From: Sulfitobacter faviae
GTDB lineage: Bacteria > Pseudomonadota > Alphaproteobacteria > Rhodobacterales > Rhodobacteraceae
DNA length: 64,000 nt
Reading direction: 5' to 3'
Assembly (NCBI RefSeq): GCF_029870955.1
Contig: NZ_PGFQ01000001.1
Coordinates: forward strand, 2,232,001-2,296,000
Part shown: positions 19,075-28,348 of the stretch, piece after piece
Position numbering within the stretch: the stretch's first letter is position 1
Layout of the letters: each line of letters begins with the position of its first letter
Made by a program: the position numbers and the translations under genes
Notes under the pieces: generated by a model
Seen by the model: only the letters and a program-made list of their open reading frames with translations
Told to the model about the DNA's origin: nothing
Database searches by the model: none

Positions 19075-20160
19075 TCAGCGCCCGATGCTGCCCGGGGCTA
19101 CGGTGGTGGCCTTGAGGATGGCATAGCAGCTCATGCCCGCGCGCAGATCAAGGTCGCGGACCGCCCGCGCTGTCACCCGCGCCAAAAGGCGGTCTCCGCC
19201 TGCGTCGAGCGCGATGGCCGCACCGGGGCCGTCGCCGGGATGCACGGCCTCGACCCGCACGGGCAGGATGTTGACCGAAGACAGCCCCTCGGGCCGCGCG
19301 CGCGACAGGATCACATCCTGCGCCAAGACCCGCAGCCGCACCCGCGCGCCCACCGGCGCTTGCACGCCGGGAAGCTCCAACTGCCCCGCCCGCACGGCGA
19401 GGGTCGAAAGCCCGTCTTCGGCATGGGCAATGACATCGGCCTCCAACACTGCGCCCGCCTCGCGCACGCCCAGCAGCGGCACGGCGGCGGGGTCGGCCAT
19501 CACGTCAAACAGGGCGCCCTGCGCCTTCAACCGCCCGTTTTGCAGCAGCACCAAGCGATCGGCGAGGCGGGCGATCTCGTCCACCGCGTGGCTGACGTAG
19601 AGGATTGGCAGGCCCAACCCCCCGTCGCGCAGCCGTTCGAGATAGGGCAGGATCTCTTGCTTGCGCGGACCGTCAAGGCTGGCCAGCGGTTCGTCCATCA
19701 GCAGCATGCGCGGATGGCACAGCAGGGCGCGACCAAGGGCGACGCGCTGTTTTTCTCCGCCTGAAAGCGTTGCCGGGGCACGGCCGAGCAGGGGCTCAAG
19801 CCCCAGAAGTGCCACGACATCGGCAAAACCCGCACCTTGGCTGCCGCGGGGCGCATAGCGCGCGCCGAAGGTCAGGTTGCCGCGTACGTCCAAATGAGGA
19901 AAAAGCCGCGCGTCTTGAAAGACATAGCCCAGCCTGCGGCGATGCGGCGGCACCCAGATGCCGCGCTGCGTATCCAAAAGCACCTCACCGTCCAGCACCA
20001 CGCGCCCGGCACTGGGGCGCAGCAATCCGGCAAGCGCATTGATCACCGTCGTCTTGCCCGCGCCGGAGCGGCCAAAGAGCGCGGTGATTCCGCCTTGGGT
20101 GGTGAAAGAAAGGTCCAGATCAAAGCCGTCGAACCCATGGCGCAGCGTGACCTCTAGCAT
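19075..20160 (-). CDS. modC: Molybdate ABC transporter ATP-binding protein
   Basis: ATPase of the ModABC importer. Walker A is GRSGAGKTTVINALAG, the signature is LSGGEKQRVALGRAL, and Walker B is MLLMDEPLASLD. The extra C-terminal region (about residues 290-361) is the molybdate-binding TOBE/MOP-like domain that distinguishes ModC from general ATPases. Length is 361 residues. The start overlaps the modB stop (TGATG). Confidence 0.95.
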   Translation of the reverse strand: MLEVTLRHGFDGFDLDLSFTTQGGITALFGRSGAGKTTVINALAGLLRPSAGRVVLDGEVLLDTQRGIWVPPHRRRLGYVFQDARLFPHLDVRGNLTFGARYAPRGSQGAGFADVVALLGLEPLLGRAPATLSGGEKQRVALGRALLCHPRMLLMDEPLASLDGPRKQEILPYLERLRDGGLGLPILYVSHAVDEIARLADRLVLLQNGRLKAQGALFDVMADPAAVPLLGVREAGAVLEADVIAHAEDGLSTLAVRAGQLELPGVQAPVGARVRLRVLAQDVILSRARPEGLSSVNILPVRVEAVHPGDGPGAAIALDAGGDRLLARVTARAVRDLDLRAGMSCYAILKATTVAPGSIGR

Positions 20161-20852
20161 CAGCGCGCCCCCGAAATGCGTTTGGCGACCCGCCGCGCCA
20201 AGGCTTCGGAGAGCAGCACGGCGGCCAGCGCCACCAGCCCGGCCAGCGCGGCCATCGCCAGCGCACGGTTCTCACCGCCGGGCACCTGCAAGGCTGTCCA
20301 GATCGCGCTTGGCAGGGTTTGGGTCTGGCCGGGGATATTGGCGACAAAGGTGATCGTGGCGCCGAATTCACCCATCGCCTTGGCAAAGCCCATCACCGCC
20401 CCGGCGAGGATGCCGGGAAAGATCAGCGGCAGGGTGACGCGGCAAAATACGCTCAGGCGCGGCGCGCCCAAGGTGGCGGCGGCGTCTTCGATCCGGGGGT
20501 CGACCGCTTCGATCGCCAGCCGCATGGCGCGAACCATGAGCGGGAAGCCCATGATCAGCGCGGCCAGCACCGCGCCCGTCCAATGAAAGGCAAGACCAAT
20601 GCCGAGGCTCTCTAACAGGCGGCCCAAAGGGGCGTTGCGGCCAAAGCTGAGCAGCAGCAGATAGCCCGTCACCACCGGCGGCAGCACCAGCGGCAGATGG
20701 ACCAGCGCGCTCACCACACCTTTGCCGCGAAACTCCTTCCGGGCGAGGATCCACGCCACCCAAAGCGCCAGCGGCAGGGAGCAGAGCATCGCCACGCTGG
20801 CCACCCGCAGCGACAGCAACAGCGCGCTCCAAGCGGCGGCATCAAGATCCAT
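20160..20852 (-). CDS. modB: Molybdate ABC transporter permease
   Basis: Inner-membrane channel subunit with about five helices and the ABC permease EAA loop (ATLGAPRLSVFCRVTLPLI). The ATG at 20852 (MDLDAAAWSALLLSLRVA) gives 230 residues, the usual ModB size, and overlaps modA by 11 bp. A TTG at 20882 would add ten residues without family support. The order modA-modB-modC is the classical operon. Confidence 0.94.
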   Translation of the reverse strand: MDLDAAAWSALLLSLRVASVAMLCSLPLALWVAWILARKEFRGKGVVSALVHLPLVLPPVVTGYLLLLSFGRNAPLGRLLESLGIGLAFHWTGAVLAALIMGFPLMVRAMRLAIEAVDPRIEDAAATLGAPRLSVFCRVTLPLIFPGILAGAVMGFAKAMGEFGATITFVANIPGQTQTLPSAIWTALQVPGGENRALAMAALAGLVALAAVLLSEALARRVAKRISGAR

Positions 20853-21579
20853 GATCGGCCCGAAGGAACCCGTGGTCCACAAGGATCGCCTGTGCCGCCT
20901 CGGTGGTCAGGAAATCGACCAGCGTCTTGCCCTCGGGCGTCAATGCGGCGGCGGGATAGGTGATCGGGGCATGGGCCTCGGCGGGCACCTCATAGACGGT
21001 CTGCACCGCCGGCTCGGCCTGCGCGTCGCTGGCATAGACCACGCCAAGCGGCGCATCGCCTCGCGCGACCAAGGCCAATGCGGCGCGGACATTGTCGGTC
21101 TCGGCCAAGCGGCTTTGCAGCCGCTGCCAAAGCCCCGCATGGGTGAGCCATGCACGGGCATAGCTGCCTGCGGGAACGGCATCGCGTTGCCCCATGGCAA
21201 GCCGCCCCTCGGGGCCAAGCCGGGCGGGCATCTCGGCGGGATCGGCCAGCGGCGCGCTGTCGGCGAGGGCAATTAAAACGAGCCGGTTGCGGGCGATGAT
21301 CTGCGCAGTCTCTGCCCCCTCCACGCCTTTGTCCGCGAGCCATGTCATCCAGTCGCTATTGGCCAGCAAGACCACATCGGCGGGCGCTCCGGAGGCGACT
21401 TGCCGTGCCATCGTGCCCGACCCGCCGTAAGACAGCACCACCGGCGCGGGGAAATCCGCCGTGACCTCCTCCAACGCGCCGCGCAGGCTGGCGGCGGCAA
21501 AGACCGTCACGGGCGCCTCGGCCCGAAGGGGCAGGGCAAGGCTGCAAAGCACGGTCAGAAGAGCGGAAAATCTTATCAT
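20842..21579 (-). CDS. modA: Molybdate-binding periplasmic protein
   Basis: Captures molybdate or tungstate for import. The signal peptide is at residues 1-19 (SALLTVLCSLALPLRAEA), and mature ModA begins VTVFAAASLRGALEEV, with SYGGSGTMARQV and later family blocks. Length is 245 residues from ATG 21579; the open frame extends upstream without resemblance. I looked for a ModE-type operator upstream and found no convincing TATA-rich dyad. The molybdoenzyme near 41.8 kb is a potential user of the metal. Confidence 0.94.
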   Translation of the reverse strand: MIRFSALLTVLCSLALPLRAEAPVTVFAAASLRGALEEVTADFPAPVVLSYGGSGTMARQVASGAPADVVLLANSDWMTWLADKGVEGAETAQIIARNRLVLIALADSAPLADPAEMPARLGPEGRLAMGQRDAVPAGSYARAWLTHAGLWQRLQSRLAETDNVRAALALVARGDAPLGVVYASDAQAEPAVQTVYEVPAEAHAPITYPAAALTPEGKTLVDFLTTEAAQAILVDHGFLRADHGS

Positions 21580-21689
21580 TTTGGTAGTATCTTTGATGCG
21601 ATGAAAGGGGGCAAGGGGATATGGCCAGACGGGGATCGCCGCGCTAGGGTCAAGGGGAAACAACCTGCCAAGGGGCGCGGCTGCAACGG

Positions 21690-22157
21690 ATGGTGAAACA
21701 GGCTCCGATATCCTTGAACGGCGGACAGAAGGATGAGCTGCGCATTCAATTCGCGGCGCTTTGCTGGCGTCGTAAACGGGGCAAGTTGCAGATCCTGCTG
21801 ATCACTTCGCGCGGGAGCAAACGTTGGATCATTCCCAAGGGCTGGCCGATGGAGGGCAAGACCCCCGCCGCCTCGGCCTTGGTCGAGGCTTGGGAGGAAG
21901 GCGGCGTTGTGGGGCAGGCGCGGGGGCAATGTCTGGGCGTTTATAGCTATGCCAAAACCGGCGCGGATGGGACCTTGCCCTGTCTGGCGATGCTCTACCC
22001 GGTGAAGGTCAAGGCGCTGGCCAAACACTTCCCCGAGAAGGGACAGCGCAAGCGGATGTGGTGTTCGCGCCGCAAGGCCGCCCGGCTGGTGGAGGCCCCC
22101 GATCTGGCGCGGCTGATCCGAGATTTCGATCCGCGCAGCGGTGGTTTGGCAGGCTGA
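21690..22157 (+). CDS. Nudix hydrolase
   Basis: A 155-residue Nudix protein resembling diphosphoinositol-polyphosphate-type hydrolases, whose members cleave dinucleoside polyphosphates or similar compounds. The Nudix helix is degenerate but recognisable in EGKTPAASALVEAWEEGGV, with the WIIPKGWPM strand before it. The usual Arg of REUxEE is replaced by Glu-Ala, though the EE pair is kept. It is divergent from modA. The substrate is not predictable. Confidence 0.88.
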   Translation: MVKQAPISLNGGQKDELRIQFAALCWRRKRGKLQILLITSRGSKRWIIPKGWPMEGKTPAASALVEAWEEGGVVGQARGQCLGVYSYAKTGADGTLPCLAMLYPVKVKALAKHFPEKGQRKRMWCSRRKAARLVEAPDLARLIRDFDPRSGGLAG

Positions 22158-22251
22158 CCGCGCGGCGTTTCGATGCGCGCCGCGCCCGCGCTTGTCTTGA
22201 CCTCTTTCGCGCTGCAGCCCATTTAAAGCAGAGAGTTTGAGGACCGGGCGA

Positions 22252-22719
22252 ATGATCCGTTATGCACTGAAATGCGAAGCCGGGCATGGTTTCGAAAGTT
22301 GGTTCCAATCCGCGGCAGCCTTTGACAGCCTCGCCCGTGCGGGCCATCTGAGCTGCGCGGTCTGCGGGTCGACGGAGGTGAGCAAATCGCTGATGGCCCC
22401 GCGGGTCACCTCGGGCGGCAGCGCTCCGGCTGCGCCGGAAGCGGCAGAAGAACCGCAACCCGCCGAGACACCGGCTCCGGCCCTGTCCAATCCGGCAAGT
22501 GATGTGGAAAAGGCGCTGAGCGCCCTGCGCAAAAAGGTCGAATCCACCTCCGATTACGTCGGCAAGAATTTCGTGCGCGAGGCGCGGGACATGCACGCAG
22601 GGCGCAGCCCCGAGCGCCCGATCTATGGCGAGGCGCGCTTGGATCAGGCGCGGGCCTTGGTGGCGGAGGGTGTGCCCCTGATGCCGCTCCCGTTCAAACC
22701 CAAACGCCAACTTTCCTAA
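22252..22719 (+). CDS. DUF1178 family protein
   Basis: A 155-residue conserved alphaproteobacterial protein of unknown function. The N-terminus MIRYALKCEAGHGFESWF and the pair CAVC (with the earlier Cys in KCEAGH) suggest a small zinc-ribbon-like fold. A Pro/Ala-rich linker separates it from a helical C-terminal half that contains SDYVGKNFVREARDMHAG. ATG 22252 matches the family start; an upstream in-frame start would add five residues. It lies between a Nudix gene and an SDR gene on the same strand. Confidence 0.88.
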   Translation: MIRYALKCEAGHGFESWFQSAAAFDSLARAGHLSCAVCGSTEVSKSLMAPRVTSGGSAPAAPEAAEEPQPAETPAPALSNPASDVEKALSALRKKVESTSDYVGKNFVREARDMHAGRSPERPIYGEARLDQARALVAEGVPLMPLPFKPKRQLS

Positions 22720-22745
22720 AGGCCCGTTTTCATAAAGGATCGCCC

Positions 22746-23390
22746 ATGACCATCGTTATCACCGGCGCCAGCCGCGGCATCGGCGCGGCGCTGGCCCGCC
22801 AGTATAAAGACGCGGGCGAAGAGGTGATCGGCACCGCACGCGGCGCAGGCGCGCAGGCCGTGCTGGACGTGACCGACCCGGCAAGCCACGCGTCCTTCGC
22901 CGCAAGCCTGCAAGACCGTCCGCTGGACCTGCTGATCTGCAATGCGGGTGTGTATCTCGACAAGGGCGATGGCTTGGATACCGGCTTTGGCCCCGACCTC
23001 TGGGCGCAGAGCTTTGCGACCAATGTGACCGGGGTTTTCCTCACCGTGCAATCCCTGCTGCCCAACCTGCGGGCGGCGCAGGGGGCGAAAATCGCGATCA
23101 TTGCCTCGCAGATGGGGTCGCAGACGCGGGCGCCGGGGGGCAGCTATATCTACCGCGCCTCCAAAGCGGCGGCGATCAATCTGGGGCGCAATCTGGCGGT
23201 GGATCTAAAGCCCGAGGGCATCTCGGTGGGCATTTACCACCCCGGCTGGGTGCGCACCGATATGGGTGGCGATCAGGGCGAGATCAGCGTTGAGGACTCC
23301 GCACAGGGGCTCGCCGGGCGGATCGCCGCTCTGGACCTCGCCCAAACGGGTTGTTTCGAAACATGGGATGGCCGCGCGCATCCGTTCTAG
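22746..23390 (+). CDS. Short-chain dehydrogenase/reductase
   Basis: Classical-type SDR of 214 residues. The cofactor loop is TGASRGIGAAL, the NAG block is LLICNAGVYL, and the catalytic Tyr-Lys pair is YRASKAA with the Ser in IIASQMGS upstream. The short length and C-terminus resemble the C-factor/YciK-like group. The substrate is unknown. It is separated from DUF1178 by 26 bp. Confidence 0.9.
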   Translation: MTIVITGASRGIGAALARQYKDAGEEVIGTARGAGAQAVLDVTDPASHASFAASLQDRPLDLLICNAGVYLDKGDGLDTGFGPDLWAQSFATNVTGVFLTVQSLLPNLRAAQGAKIAIIASQMGSQTRAPGGSYIYRASKAAAINLGRNLAVDLKPEGISVGIYHPGWVRTDMGGDQGEISVEDSAQGLAGRIAALDLAQTGCFETWDGRAHPF

Positions 23391-23476
23391 GCGGCGCTAC
23401 ATAACGTCATGTTAAATAGGCTTGCCCTTGCCGTGCCGTGGGCTTAGACCGCGCTGGACTGTTGCGCGGGGACAAT

Positions 23477-24715
23477 ATGCCTGTTCTGGTTATGAAATTT
23501 GGTGGGACTTCGGTTGCCACTTTGGACCGTATCCGCCGCGCGGCAAAGCGCGTCGGCGTCGAGGTGGCCAAGGGCTATGACGTGATCGTCATCGTATCCG
23601 CCATGTCGGGCGAGACGAACAAGCTGGTGGGCTTCGTCAATGAGACCTCGCCGCTCTATGATGCGCGCGAATATGACGCCATCGTGTCGAGCGGGGAGAA
23701 TGTCACCGCTGGCCTGATGGCGCTGACTTTGCAGGAAATGGACGTGCCCGCACGCTCGTGGCAGGGCTGGCAGGTGCCGGTGCGCACCACCGATGCCCAT
23801 TCCGCCGCGCGGATCGAAGAGATCCCCACCGACAACATCAACGCCAAGTTCGGCGAAGGCATGAAGGTGGCCGTGGTCGCAGGTTTTCAGGGCATCAGCC
23901 CGCAGGGCCGGATCACCACGCTGGGCCGGGGCGGGTCTGATACAACCGCCGTCGCCTTTGCCGCCGCCTTTGGCGCGGAGCGCTGCGATATCTATACCGA
24001 CGTCGATGGTGTCTACACCACCGACCCGCGGGTCGAATCCAAGGCCCGCAAACTTGACAAGATTTCCTTTGAAGAGATGCTGGAACTGGCCTCTCTCGGG
24101 GCGAAGGTTTTGCAGACCCGTTCGGTCGAACTGGCGATGCGCTACAAGGTTAAACTGCGGGTGCTGAGCAGTTTCGAAGAACAATCTGACGACGCCGGGA
24201 CGCTCGTCTGCGATGAGGAGGAAATCATGGAAAGCAATGTGGTGGCCGGGGTCGCGTTTTCCCGTGATGAGGCAAAGATGACCTTGGTGTCCGTGGCGGA
24301 CCGCCCCGGCATCGCCGCGACGATCTTTACCGCGCTCAGCGAGGGCGGCGTGAACGTCGATATGATCGTTCAGAACATTTCCGAAGAGGGGCGCACCGAT
24401 ATGACGTGGTCCTGCCCCGTCGATCAGGTGATCCGCGCTGAAAAGGCGATGGAAAAGGCCCATGAAGAGGGGATCATCAACTATCAGGAGTTGATCGCCG
24501 ACAAGGCCGTGGCCAAGGTTTCCGTGGTGGGGATCGGCATGCGCAGCCATACCGGCGTGGCCGCCAAGATGTTCAAGGTGCTCTCGGACGAGGGGATCAA
24601 CATCAAGGTGATCACCACTTCTGAGATCAAGATCAGCGTGTTGATCGACCGCAAGTATATGGAATTGGCCGTGCAAGCCCTGCACGACGCTTTCGAGCTT
24701 GATAAAGCGGCCTAA
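23477..24715 (+). CDS. lysC: Aspartate kinase
   Basis: First enzyme of the aspartate pathway (Lys, Met, Thr, diaminopimelate). The kinase domain opens VLVMKFGGTSVATLDRI, with RGGSDTTAVAFAAAF and DVDGVYTTDPR further on. Two C-terminal ACT domains (about residues 265-412, including SVADRPGIAATIF) bind the feedback inhibitor. ATG 23477 gives 412 residues. It is followed by ptsP, as in many alphaproteobacteria. Confidence 0.96.
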   Translation: MPVLVMKFGGTSVATLDRIRRAAKRVGVEVAKGYDVIVIVSAMSGETNKLVGFVNETSPLYDAREYDAIVSSGENVTAGLMALTLQEMDVPARSWQGWQVPVRTTDAHSAARIEEIPTDNINAKFGEGMKVAVVAGFQGISPQGRITTLGRGGSDTTAVAFAAAFGAERCDIYTDVDGVYTTDPRVESKARKLDKISFEEMLELASLGAKVLQTRSVELAMRYKVKLRVLSSFEEQSDDAGTLVCDEEEIMESNVVAGVAFSRDEAKMTLVSVADRPGIAATIFTALSEGGVNVDMIVQNISEEGRTDMTWSCPVDQVIRAEKAMEKAHEEGIINYQELIADKAVAKVSVVGIGMRSHTGVAAKMFKVLSDEGINIKVITTSEIKISVLIDRKYMELAVQALHDAFELDKAA

Positions 24716-24735
24716 ACACCTGCGATGACACGGGT

Positions 24736-24762
24736 TTTACGCAAGGTGACCCCTTGCGTAAA
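24736..24762 (+). terminator. Perfect hairpin between lysC and ptsP
   Basis: An 11-bp perfect stem, TTTACGCAAGG against CCTTGCGTAAA, with loop TGACC, 21 bp after the lysC stop. It has no U tract downstream, so it may be a weak terminator, an mRNA 3'-end stabiliser or a processing site. Confidence 0.5.
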
Positions 24763-24876
24763 TCTGCAGCATCCCGCCGATATGCTGGCTGAGGATGTAG
24801 GGTATGGCGCGAATAGCATTTCTATCCTTGCGCGAGTGCGCTAAACCCTGCTCCAGAGGGACAGGGACCGGATCAT

Positions 24877-27119
24877 ATGGCCGAACGGGTTGAGACAGAA
24901 AGCCGCAAGCTGCTGGGGCGGCTGCGTGATGCGATGGCCAGCGATGTGGCGGGCCAAGCGCGGCTGGACAAGATCACCCAGTTGATCGCCAATTCCATGG
25001 GCTGCGAAGTCTGCTCGATCTATCTGTTCCGCGACGAAGACACGCTTGAGCTTTGTGCCACCGAAGGGCTGAACGAAGCGGCGGTGCACGAAACGCGCAT
25101 GAAACTGGGCGAAGGTCTGGTCGGTCGGGTCGCCAAGAGGCGCACGGTCATTAACACGCCCGATGCGCCCCAAGCCGCCGGTTTCCGCTTCATGCCCGAG
25201 ACGGGGGAGGAGATTTATTCCTCCTTCCTTGGGGTGCCGGTGCAACGTCTGGGTGAGACGCTGGGTGTTCTGGTGGTGCAGTCGAAAGTCGCGCGGGAGT
25301 TCTCCGCCGATGAGGTCTATGCGCTTGAGGTTGTCGCGATGGTGCTGGCCGAAATGGCCGAGCTTGGCGCCTTTGTCGGCGAGGGGGCTGCGATGTCGGC
25401 CCGGCATAGCCAGCCGGTGCTGCTGCGCGGCACCGTGGGGCAGGAAGGCGTGGCCGAGGGGCACGTCTGGCTGCATGAGCCGCGGGTGGTGGTCTCCAAC
25501 CCCATTGCCGATGACCCTGAACGCGAGACGGAGCGGCTGACCGAAGCGGTTGAGCAATTGCGGCTCAGCGTTGACCAATTGTTAAGCCTTACCGCCGACA
25601 AAGAGCAGCAGAAGGTGCTCGAAGCCTACCGCATGTTCGCCAATTCCAAAGGCTGGATGCGGCGCATGGTGGAGGATATTCAAAGCGGGCTGAGTGCTGA
25701 GGCCGCGGTCGAGAAAGAGCAATCTATGGCCCGCGCCCGTCTGGGGCAGGTCAATGATGCCTACCTGCGCGAGCGGTTGTCGGATCTGGATGATCTGTCG
25801 AACCGCTTGCTGCGCAATTTGACGGGGCAGGGCAGCGATACCGGGGCCGAGATGCCGGTCGATCCGATCCTCGTGGCGCGCAACATCGGCCCGGCGGAAC
25901 TGCTGGATTACGGGCGGTCGCTGCGCGGCATCGTGCTGGAGGGCGGCTCGGTCGGCTCGCACGCCGCTGTTGTCGCGCGAGCACTGGCGATTCCGCTGAT
26001 CGTCCATGCCAGCCGCGTGACCAATGACGCGCTGAACGGTGATCACATCATGGTCGATGGTGAGCAGGGCGTGGTGCATCTGCGCCCGGACGATACCGTG
26101 GCCACGGCCTTTCGCGACAAGATCGCGATGCAGGCGGCGGCGCAGGAACGCTATGCCTCGATCCGCGACAAACCGGCTGAGACGAAATGCGGGCGGATCA
26201 TCAGCCTACAGATGAACGCAGGTCTGATGGCCGATCTGCCCTCGCTCGAAGGGTCGGGGGCCGAAGGGGTCGGGCTCTTCCGCACCGAATTGCAGTTTCT
26301 GGTGCGCAACCAGATGCCCCGCCGGACCGAGCTTGCCGCGCTTTATGCCCGCGTGCTCGATGCCGCCCATGGCCGCCGCGTGGTCTTTCGTACGCTCGAC
26401 ATCGGGTCGGACAAGGTGCTGCCCTATATGAAGCCCCATGATGAGCCGAACCCGGCCCTCGGCTGGCGCGCGATCCGGGTGGGGCTGGATAAGCCCGGTG
26501 TCATGCGGATGCAGTTGCAGGCCCTGATCCGCGCCGCCGCGGGCCGCCCGCTGGCGGTGATGTTCCCCTTTATCGCCCAGTTCGAGGAGTTCCGCGCCGC
26601 ACGGGCCGAGGTCGACAAGGCGATGGAGCGAGAGCGTATTCTGGGCCATGTCCTGCCTGAAAAGCTGGAGGTCGGCGCTATGCTAGAGACCCCCAGCCTC
26701 GCCTTTGCCCCAAAGAAATTCTTTGAGGAGGTCGAGTTCCTGTCGATCGGGGCAATGATCTCAAGCAGTTCTTTTTCGCCGCCGACCGTGAGAACGAGCG
26801 TGTGCGGCGGCGCTATGACACGCTGAACGTCTCTTTCCTGACCTTCCTTGAGGGCATCGTAGAACGCTGCGCCGAAACAGATACTGCGCTGTCTTTTTGC
26901 GGGGAGGATGCGGGCCGCCCGGTCGAGGCGCTGTGTTTCGCGGCCATCGGGCTCAAGACCCTGTCGATGCGCCCGGCCTCCATCGGGCCGGTCAAAAGCC
27001 TGCTGCGGCGTTGCAATCTCGACGACGTGCGCGCGGTCATCCATGCCGCACGAGAGCAGGGCGAGATGTCGGTCAGGGGCGCGGTGATGGACTACGTCCG
27101 CCAGCAGCACCAGCATTGA
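24877..27119 (+). CDS. ptsP: Phosphoenolpyruvate-protein phosphotransferase PtsP (nitrogen PTS enzyme I), one base missing
   Basis: Enzyme I of the regulatory PTS(Ntr), which phosphorylates NPr from PEP and links nitrogen or carbon status to potassium and stress control. A GAF domain (about residues 15-165) precedes the EI domains. The phospho-histidine region is EGGSVGSHAAVVARALAIP, and the PEP-binding barrel shows EGVGLFRTELQFL and FRTLDIGSDK. The frame breaks at the G run 26749-26752. Adding one G gives LSIGGNDLKQFFFAADREN and continues to 27119 for about 747 residues, the E. coli PtsP length. It is transcribed with or just after lysC. Confidence 0.93.
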
Positions 27120-27128
27120 GCGCTGCGG

Positions 27129-28151
27129 CTATCTGCCGTGATAGTCCCGAAACCAAGCGACGAAACGCGCGATGCCTTCGTGAATGCCGGTCTGTGGGCG
27201 GTAGCCGGTGAGCCTATGTAGCAGGGCCGCATCGGCCCATGTGGCGGGGGCGTCACCCATCTGCATCCCCATGTAATTACGGACCGCCCGCTTGCCGAGC
27301 GCGGCTTCGATCGCCTCGACGAAATCCAGCAGGCGCACCTTTTCGGAATTGCCGATATTCACCACACGGTAGGGGGCCGCGGGGGAGAGCGAATCCCAGT
27401 CCGGCGGCGGTGGCGCCGTGCCCGGTTGCGGCGGGACGCAATCCATCAGCAGCCGGATGGCGCGCACCAGATCGTCGACGCAGGTGAAATCGCGGTACAT
27501 CTCGCCGTGGTTGTAGATGTCGATCGGGCGGCCATCGAGGATCGCGTCGACGAATTTACTCAAGGCAAGGTCGGGCCGACCCCAAGGCCCGTAGACGGTG
27601 AAAAACCGAAACATCGTCGTCGGCAGACCCCAGAGATGCGCATAGGCATGGGCCATCCCCTCATTCGCCTTTTTCGTGGCGGCGTAGATCGACAGGGGCC
27701 GGTCGGTGGCCCCGGCCTCGGCGAAAGGCATATCGGTATTGGCCCCGTAGATTGACGAGGAGGAGGCCATGAGCAGGTGTTTCACCTCCAACCGCCGCGC
27801 GGCTTCCATCACGTTGAAGGTGCCGGTGATATTCGCCTCCAGAAAGGCGCGGGGGTGGTCGATGCTATGACGCACGCCCGCCTGTGCGGCAAGGTGCACG
27901 ATCATGTCGGGGGCAAAGTCATCGACCAGCGCGTCGAAGGTCTCGCGGTCTTCCAGCAGGGCTTCTTTGGTGGTGAAATGCTCATGCTGAAGCAGCATCG
28001 CGTGGCGGCGTTGTTTCAGGGCGACATCGTAGTAATCGGTCATCCCATCATAGCCCTGCACCCGCGCGCCTTCGGCCAGCAACAGCCGGGCAAGGTGAAA
28101 ACCGATGAAACCGCCCGTGCCGGTGACAAGTATCCTTTGCGTGCTGTCCAT
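27129..28151 (-). CDS. NAD-dependent sugar-nucleotide epimerase (UDP-glucuronate 4-epimerase type)
   Basis: Extended SDR of 340 residues that probably interconverts UDP-glucuronate and UDP-galacturonate for surface polysaccharide. The NAD loop is VTGTGGFIGFHLARLL, and the catalytic Tyr-Lys pair is in YAATKKANEGMAHAYA. The FFTVYGPWGRPDLALSKF block is typical of the uronate 4-epimerases. ATG 28151 is the family start. It is convergent with ptsP, with a 9-bp gap, and divergent from the sulfatase across an AT-rich 197-bp spacer. Confidence 0.92.
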   Translation of the reverse strand: MDSTQRILVTGTGGFIGFHLARLLLAEGARVQGYDGMTDYYDVALKQRRHAMLLQHEHFTTKEALLEDRETFDALVDDFAPDMIVHLAAQAGVRHSIDHPRAFLEANITGTFNVMEAARRLEVKHLLMASSSSIYGANTDMPFAEAGATDRPLSIYAATKKANEGMAHAYAHLWGLPTTMFRFFTVYGPWGRPDLALSKFVDAILDGRPIDIYNHGEMYRDFTCVDDLVRAIRLLMDCVPPQPGTAPPPPDWDSLSPAAPYRVVNIGNSEKVRLLDFVEAIEAALGKRAVRNYMGMQMGDAPATWADAALLHRLTGYRPQTGIHEGIARFVAWFRDYHGR

Positions 28152-28348
28152 TCTGGCATCCTCGCTTTGCGCGGCTTGAGTTGCCTTTCCCATCGTCCTG
28201 GTAAAGGTTGGGCCGTGAATGCTAAAAATTTGGTTAAACTTGGCTAAGAAACTGCAAAGCATTGGCAGGCGAGCCAAAATCAAGTCGCGGCACGACGAAA
28301 TGCTTCGCGGGCAGGGCGCGCGAAGGACCATCACAGGGAAAGCGGCCC

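Noticed and set aside
21580..21689. ModE-type operator between modA and the Nudix gene
   Set aside because: No TATA-rich dyad of the expected form could be found by eye.
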